Of a stretch of 64,000 bases of DNA, positions 57,136 through 64,000 are shown one piece after another. Each line of letters starts with the position of its first letter. Within the stretch, counting starts at the first letter, position 1. The position numbers were made by a program, and so were the translations under genes. Source of the DNA: Parietaria judaica (taxonomy: Eukaryota; Streptophyta; Magnoliopsida; Rosales; Urticaceae); assembly GCA_954871525.1 (NCBI GenBank), contig OX940861.1, positions 36,345,201-36,409,200 on the forward strand. Direction: 5' to 3'. The notes under the pieces were generated by a model. That model was not told the origin of the DNA, did not search any database, and saw only the letters and a program-made list of their open reading frames with translations.

Positions 57136-58495
57136 AGAGAGAGAGAGGGAGTTCTAGATTGTTCCATCGTAAGGATGTCCTTTGCTAGACGGTAACGGAA
57201 TCAACAGAATTGAGAGTTCTATTGGTGGCGACACTAAAAAATTGAAAAATTTGATAGTTTTTTTGTAAAGTAACATGTTGACTAGTGTCTCGACTTTGCT
57301 GTTGACGAAATCTCAGTCCAGCGAGGCTTCGAGTTGTTCCTGACGTTTTCTTGTCCCCGACGATGTATGTATCGGCGGCTTGGAGTCCCTGCAAAAAAGA
57401 GAAAATGATGCCGGACCCTCGTCTAACGAAAGCTGCCTACGTATCTCAAAGAGAATAAGGTCATCACGTAGTTCAAGGTTAGTCATAAATAAAGGAATGA
57501 CGAAGTAGTTTTTATCGTCGTTGGAGCCGTTAAAGGCGGTGCGGGGGTGACCGTCGCATATGGCGAGGGCATTACTGCTTGTGCTGACTAGCCTCAGTGA
57601 ACAGGTCGCCCAGAGTAAGATTGGAGTTTGTGTTGGACCGAAAACTAATTGACCAAAGAAAATCCCTAGCGGGCCAGGCTTAACGACTCCATGAGAGCAG
57701 GAAAGTCGCCTACTGGGCCAAGGGAATACGCCTAAGGGGGGTGACAAATCGTTCTCCAATTCTAGAGAGAGAAACTCTGAATCTAGATAGAGAAGCTCTG
57801 GACTCAGAGAGAGAATATTGTGTTTCAAATGAGGAGGAGAAACCTCATATTTATAAGAAAAAATGAGGAACTAAATATCCTTGATTTGGAGGATTTAATG
57901 AAGATTCTCATTAAATCCTAGGAGAAATTCACCCAAGCTAGCCTACGAGTGGGCTTGTCCACGGCTTGTTGGTCAGCGTGTGGATCGTTTGCTGCTTTGT
58001 GGCTTCCGTAACGCCTGCGAGTGTTGCGAGAGCTTCCGAATCGAGTCCGGGGGATGTCCTGATGATCTTCGTAAGCTTGATTGTCTCGTCACTTGTAATT
58101 GCCAAGAGATGATGCTCAGTGGATGTCATTGGCGATGCATAACTCTTCGTTGAAGGGTTCTCCGCGGGCAAAGGGGTTTTCCGCCGACGAGGGGCTTTGT
58201 CAGCAAAAGTAACGAGGAACTCCCTAGGGTTGTCGTTACCTCGCTAAAGGCCTCGCGGGGTATTCGGAGGTTTGCCGACGAGTCTTCTCGTCTTGCTCCT
58301 TAGCCGGCAAGTCTCCTGAGGCTATCATAGCCTTGTCGGGTTGTCCGAATTGTCATTTTAGAAGCGGGCTTCGGTCTTGGGTCTTATGGTCTTGACTTCT
58401 GTGGGTCCAAGTCTCGCCAAAGTAGGCTAATAGGCTTTGATTTCACTAGTGGACTTTGACTTATCATTGAAAGCTCTTTTAAGAATATTATAACA
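57136..58495 (+). mobile_element. LTR-like repeat, borders undefined
   Basis: Contains GCTGCCTACGTATCTCAAAG ... AAGGTCATCACGTAGTTCAAGG, the same conserved block as in the LTR at 52000, and similar CG-rich CCTCG words further on. A possible end AATATTATAACA is at 58495, but no matching start with a 5-bp duplication was found. Confidence 0.45.
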
Positions 58496-58499
58496 TTGG

Positions 58500-60596
58500 C
58501 AGTGGCACTAACTAGTGATGCTAGAGTGTTGCACCACAACACGAGACATTATTTTTTTATTTTTGTTAAGAAAATGTGAAGTGAATAAAAAATAAATTTT
58601 ATAAAAATGAATGGCTATTATTTTGTAAAATATAATCGTTGTATGTAGTCATAATATGTATAGATATTGTCAAAATTTGTAGCATTATTATTGTTTTCTA
58701 TAACCTAAAATTCCTATCTATTATTACGAAATTACTACACGGACACTATCTCTTTTAGCTTGCACTTTTTCTTATTTTCCCATGCTTTTTTTCTTTTCTT
58801 TTTGGTGGTCCATTCAAGGGTCATACTCTTCTTCTACGTGTTGGTTGATGCAACTTGCAAATAAAGTGAAGCAAATATGAATATCCACACACACATATAA
58901 CTATTATATGTGTATATTAATATATTTTATTTATGTTTTTATATTTTTATATGTGGATCAAAACACATAATTTTAGTGAACAGATGTGCGATCAATTTTC
59001 TTATCTCATTTAGTAATTTAAACGTTACGTATCGTATTCTTCATTATATCAAGAAAAATAACAGAGCGACAAAATCTTAATTAAGCTTTCTATAATACCT
59101 CTAAGAGAATAAGAAAATAAAAAATAATGTATAAGTAATATGAATACATGTGACCGAGCAAAATAAAAGTAGATAAACCTAAATTTCTCATGCATAAAAA
59201 CAAAAGAAATGTCATGAAATTTTTTACATGCTTCATTGTATGCACGTGCATAAACCTCAATTTTTTCTTTTGAAATTTGAGCGTACGCACGTGCATATGT
59301 AGTTCCGCATATAATTCACATATTATATATAATGAACAAGCATGCTTAATTTGATATTTTTGTAAAAATATGTTGGAAAATTATAGTTGTACCTTTATTG
59401 TCGTGTTGGGAATTGCTAACTTTAAGTATTGGGAAGGGTTAGAAATGAGTTAATATTACAATTAGAGATAATAGTAGCCGTGGCATCTAATGTTTATTTT
59501 TTTGGCGGCTTATTTTTTATTTATTTTTTCACAATGAAAGTTTTTAATATTATCAATTTTTTCTTATTATATTTTCATCTACATTTTCAACAAAAGATGT
59601 TAAAATAAGCGTAGGTACTTAATACTTTTACCCGTGTTCAACTCAAATTAATTGAAATTTTTTGACGTTTTGAGATTTTTCATGTCAAATTGAAGGCATA
59701 CATGTATAAACGACTTACGCTATTGAATAAATACGGGAAAAACTTATCGAAACTCAAAATTCACAACCTTGAGTGATTAATCAGCGCGATTAAAAGTTTT
59801 GGAATATTAGTGCTAAAAAAGTTTAAAGTATTTTTACCGAACATATCCTTATTCCAATTACTAATCTCCCAAACAAAAAAGTAACTAATATAATTATTAT
59901 TGCATAAATAAAACCCAGTTTGACGCCAATAATCGACAACCATTCTAGTTGCTCCAACTCCAACAATGTAAATTAACTTTCATAATACATATTATAAATA
60001 AATAATTAATTATTGTAAGATTCTCTTGAGTCATAATAATTATTTATTTCGACTATGTGAAATTATAGATTTACTATAACGCGTTACGAGTCCTATAATG
60101 ACATGGATAAAAATAAAATTAATATTTATGAATGATGGATTGTCATGGCGATGTTATGCGAATATGGGCAAGGTATATTATACTCGCTGTGTACTCCTAC
60201 TAGTATAAGATACCGCGATCCTATTGGTCCACGTGGATTCGGAGCGAGAGATTCGAGTGATTTGGATCAAGAGCTGCTCTCTGATTGGTTGAGAAGGAAT
60301 CAAAAAATATCTAGCGACGCGCAATTGGGATAGAGCGCGTGGCGCGTCTCTCAGCAGATATTTATGTATCTGCCCGCGATTCCTGCCCGCGACCCTGCCA
60401 CCACTTAAAACATGCCCATTATTGGGGCAGAGCTGCCCGTCATTAACAAGTGGCTTATAATAATGAGGCCAATTAACACAAATTTTTTAATGAATGATTT
60501 ATAGAGTAATACATATTTGAAAATGAAATGCCCCCTGATTTTTTTTTTTGACAACATAGTCCCAAATTCCTTTGAAAATTAGAATATAACTCCACA
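58500..60596. other. AT-rich region without recognised genes
   Basis: Only a GC-richer island at about 60145-60430 (GGTCCACGTGGATTC, GCGCGTGGCGCGTC) stands out. No convincing ORF or terminal repeats were found there. Confidence 0.4.
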
Positions 60597-60604
60597 CAGG
60601 TTAA

Positions 60605-60800
60605 TAGGGTCGGCCCTGAGCTTGTCGTTTTTAGTCGGGGCCCTAGGCTACGTAAAATTTTGGGGGCCTTAAAGTATTTAAAAATTAAATTTTGTTTATA
60701 TTTAATTAAGTATACAACAATATATTTAATAAAATTGGGGCCCTTAAAATTTGAGGCCTTATGCGCCCGCCTCGCTCGCCTATAGCCAGGGCCTCTTCTG
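60605..60800. mobile_element. Small hAT-like MITE, 196 bp
   Basis: A perfect 8-bp flank CAGGTTAA lies at 60597-60604 and 60801-60808. The ends share an imperfect inverted GGCCCTG/CAGGGCC core. No coding capacity. Confidence 0.65.
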
Positions 60801-61214
60801 CAGGTTAAAAAGGGGCAGAAGAAAATTACTTTTGCAAAACATATGACTTGTTCAAAGATATTTTTGGCGACTACACACCGATCAACATCAAAATATTGTT
60901 TCATGATGATTTTTTAAAACAATTATAAAGTTTAGTTATTGAAGATTTATAATGATAAAGTTTCACAAAATTAAATTAATATAAATTTAATTAAATTATT
61001 ATCAAATAAATCATGTGATATACGTGCCAATGGAATTATAGGACCATCTAAAGAGTATAATTGTTATTATCAAAATAAAAATCAAAGAACAAAATGCATA
61101 GACATTTGTACCAATGAACTCCACATAAAAAATAAGGGATAATAATGAAAAAATACTTAACTTTGTCCAAAATTATACTTTAGTACATAGTTAAACGATC
61201 AACATTCCTTATTT

Positions 61215-61486
61215 TATCAAATATAGCAAAATAAATTTAAATGCCACAAAGACCAAAGTATGTACGAAAATTTGAATATTATATTTAAATGCAAATATTG
61301 TCGAAGTTAAGTATATTTATCGCAATTATAAATTACGTTAAATATAACAAAATACTTTATCAAATATAGCAAAATACTTTTAAATGCCACCAAGGCCGAA
61401 GTATGTACAAAAATTTGAATATAGATATTTAAGTGCAAATATTGTCGAAGTTAAGTATATTTATCGCAATTATAAATTACGTTAAG
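61215..61486. repeat. 143-bp tandem duplication
   Basis: The block starting TATCAAATATAGCAAAATA recurs at 61215 and 61358. The copies share AATATTGTCGAAGTTAAGTA and differ slightly. A short (GACAT)n run follows at 61493-61518. Confidence 0.85.
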
Positions 61487-61757
61487 CTCTTTGACATGAC
61501 ATGACATGACATGACATGTGATGTTGCATAACACGTTAGTAGTTGTTGCATGGCAAGTGACTCATGACAAGTTTGCGATGTGATTTTTTTTTTAATGAGG
61601 TGGCACTATCGGCCAATATTACAATGCACTATCGTATTATTATATATATTTAATGTAAGAACATGTGACACTACTGGCCAAGTTTACTTTTGTAAAGAGG
61701 GCACTCGTTTGAGTCCTATGAGATTTGAACCCATGACCTCGTGAATAAGTATGTAGT

Positions 61758-61852
61758 GGTGGACCCAAATCCATTTATGGTAAAGCCAAAACTGTTTAAA
61801 TCGTATCGTAACTGTTTCGTGTTTCATGTCCGGCCCCAAATTGCCACCCCTA
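61758..61852. mobile_element. 3' fragment of the TAGGGGTGGCAA hAT family
   Basis: Matches the last 95 bases of the element at 43983-44557, ending CCAAATTGCCACCCCTA. The 5' part is missing. Confidence 0.85.
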
Positions 61853-62054
61853 GTCAATATGTAAACTTAAGTATTGAAATGGAATTTCATGCAAAGTCGG
61901 ATAATTTTGCTATTATTGTCCCAAATAAAAACAAGGGTGCTTAATCAGTTTTACGTGGCAGCGCATACAATTTTTAAATAATTAGTTTATAAATAATGTT
62001 TTATTAATTAATTTGTACGGTTGCAGTTTGTTGAATCAATACCAAATATTTAAA

Positions 62055-62249
62055 GGGTTAATTGCGGCATAAATACCTAACCTTTGGCCATATTCTTCGA
62101 TACGTACCCAACCTCAAACAATGTAAGCGAAAGTATCTAACGTCGCACTTTTGTTGCCGACCAACTAACGTCGTTAGACACCTGCCTATGTGGATGTTAG
62201 GCTGTCTCATGTGGCGTGCCACGTGGCCAAAGGTTGGGTATTTTCGCCG
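62055..62249. mobile_element. MULE-type MITE, right end truncated
   Basis: Starts GGGTTAATTGCGGCATAAAT and ends with the partial inverse GGTTGGGTATTTTCGCCGCC. The terminal TTAACCC of the right arm is missing where the fold-back element begins. Confidence 0.65.
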
Positions 62250-63825
62250 CCACATGGTATTTTTTTAATTTTTAATTTTTTTAATTTTTTATACATGTCA
62301 AATATTATCAAATAATTTTATAAAATATATATTTATAAATAAATATTTTTTTGTTTTTCTTATATGAGTAGTTTATAATTTTTAAATACATGATATTCAA
62401 TTTTTAAAACTAAATCTTTATTGTATATGATGTCATGACAATTTTAATACTAATACTAAGGCATGATATAATTTTGAAGACATATAAATATATATTACAC
62501 GATATAGATATTGTAAAAATGATTTAATATACACACATGTATCATAAACTTTGCTTCATATTGTAAAAATAAGTAAAAAAAAATATTACAAGAACAAATA
62601 ATTAAAATATATTGTATGTATATGTGTGTATATTAAATAAAAATTGGGTATGTGGTTTCGAATAATTGGGTATGTGGGTATGTTATTTCACTTTAAAACA
62701 AAAAATAACGCTATTAAGGTATAAGGTTAAACACAATTTTTACCAATCACTAAACTTTCGGTTTAAATTCAGTATGAACCGCATGTGATACAAAAAAAAA
62801 AAAGAAGTTGTAATCATGCCTTAGTTTCATATATGTTATATGTCTTCAAAAATCATATCATGCCTTAATTTTAATATTAAAATGGCCATGATATATGATA
62901 TACTATAAAGATTTAGTTTTGAAAATTTAATATCATATATTAAAAAATTAGAAATTATTCGAATAAAAATATTTTTTTATAAATATATATTTTATAAAAT
63001 TATTTGATTATTGTATAGGGGGTTTTTCACCACCCTTTTCCAGTCACAAAGACAATCATCAAATAATAAATAAAATGACAACAAATGATGAGTATCTCTG
63101 TTTTATTATGATTTCCGAAATGAGCTCGGTTTTCTTCCGTTAAATAGCTGGACAGATGAAGGATCATGAGCCTCAGATAATTCTATTACAAGATCTCTTT
63201 TTCTTGCTTTTGCTGAGTCTTTTTTCTCTCCCTTTTTTGTTCGAATCACCAACTGACCAACCTCTACAAAATGAGGCTTATCTTGCCTTTTATAGAGTTT
63301 ACAATGCTTTCCCCTTCTATCCTTCCCGCCTTTTTCCTCTTTAATCATCACTCTCTGACGTGATTTGAAGGCAGCGGGGTTTATCCTCACTTTATGTCAC
63401 TTCCGAGCATGCTCCCGTAATGGGTAGGTGCGCCGCATTAAATGCGCGTCTCGTCAGCCGTCGCTGACGCTCTCATCGAGTGGGTAGGTCGGCTTCATTA
63501 AATGCCCATCTCTTCGGCTGTCATCGGGCTCTGCATAATCATCATGACGAAGTTCCTCGTCGAATCGTGATGGGACGCTTCATCGCGACCCGCTTGCTCG
63601 CGTGGCTGCGTCCCCTCGCTGATGAACCTCCTCGGGGTATTCCTCCTCGGGGGTGTCCTTCCTCGGGGATAACTCCCTCTTCGCTGGTGAACTTCCTCGC
63701 CTCCCTCATGTCGTTTATGGACAGAACGACACGAGTTGTGTTGAGGATGGATTTGACCAAATCCGACCTTAACAATTATATTTGACATATGTAAAAAAAA
63801 TTAAAAATATGTGCCATGGGAAAGA
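62250..63825. mobile_element. AT-rich fold-back element interrupted by a solo LTR
   Basis: The left arm (62250 to about 62500) is the inverse of the right arm (about 62815-63011 continuing at 63780-63825). Shared words include AATAATTTTATAAAATATAT, AACTAAATCTTTAT and AAGGCATGATAT. The arm is restored only when the inserted LTR is skipped. A further partial direct copy of the right arm lies at about 63850-63990. Confidence 0.75.
63012..63774 (+). mobile_element. Solo LTR of the minisatellite-retroelement family
   Basis: Begins TGTATAGGGGG, where the first T of ATTATTG is genomic, and ends CCGACCTTAACA. A perfect 5-bp duplication ATTAT lies at 63007-63011 and 63775-63779. Shares CACCACCC near the start, the TTTATAGAGTTTACA-like middle and GGATTTGACCAAATCCGACC near the end with the LTR at 52000. 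No internal sequence: LTR-LTR recombination product. Confidence 0.88.
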
Positions 63826-64000
63826 TTTTTTTTAAATAAATTAAAACTATAATTTTTAAGGAATGATTTGATTATTTGATTATTTTAAAAAAATAAAACA
63901 TATTCTTTATAAATACATATTTTATATAATTATTTGATTATATTTGATATGTGTAAAAAAAAAACTAAAACATATGGTCCAATGGGAATAAAAAAATAAA

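Noticed and set aside
57313..57828. 171-codon minus-strand ORF
   Set aside because: Lies in an LTR-like repeat, has no recognisable domain and no splice or promoter context.
60145..60430. GC-richer island as a gene
   Set aside because: Only a 62-codon ORF without homology signals; no splice-linked neighbours.

Overview
The window is nuclear DNA of a flowering plant, almost certainly a eudicot. It is AT-rich, with intron-split genes using GT-AG borders and plant-type SSRs. Its transposon families are typical of plants: MULE, hAT, Helitron, LTR elements, a tRNA-like SINE and MITEs. No organelle, bacterial or viral genes and no CRISPR array were seen. I could not determine the species.

Gene-bearing part (about 0.8-41.7 kb). 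Five host genes are supported exon by exon: an intronless P-class PPR gene (855-3311, +, like At5g08310); a RING-H2 E3 ligase gene (8371-9543, -) with a 5' UTR intron; an 11-exon S-adenosylmethionine carrier gene (12608-16132, +, SAMC type); a 5-exon alliinase/TAR-type aminotransferase gene (31684-35546, +); and a 15-exon carboxypeptidase gene of the SOL1 type (36266-41669, -), convergent with TAR. From memory of the Arabidopsis map, TAR3, TAR4 and SAMC2 (At1g34040, At1g34060, At1g34065) are also neighbours, so the SAMC-TAR pair looks like retained microsynteny. In this window the pair is pushed apart by about 15.5 kb of mobile DNA.

Between SAMC and TAR lies a nested structure. A partial tandem copy of the TAR 5' region lost exon 1, with an inverted 29-bp templated insertion at the scar. 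It was then split by a roughly 12.2-kb Mutator-like element (17154-29374). That element starts with a 4.4-kb palindrome carrying a mirrored, truncated DUF1985 gene, followed by a decayed mudrA transposase gene. It also holds an almost-solo LTR element (24694-27510), a possible captured gene fragment, a 489-bp MITE, and runs of a short GTAAC...GTTAC palindromic motif that I saw only inside it. A truncated Copia element (29830-30668) sits at the duplication junction.

Repeat-rich part (42-64 kb). In order: a small hAT-type MITE; a 3.3-kb non-autonomous Helitron with a nested hAT MITE; a MULE-type MITE; a 3.9-kb hAT element with a 491-codon transposase ORF but no BED finger; a cluster of three palindromes; a 4.45-kb non-coding LTR element (52000-56449) made largely of three different GC-rich tandem arrays, with a truncated 3' LTR; LTR-like and MITE debris; and a solo LTR of the same family (63012-63774) inside a fold-back element. 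I saw no host gene right of 41.7 kb.

Most element borders were set by finding terminal motifs plus target-site duplications by eye. Family names rest on motif recognition, not on database searches.
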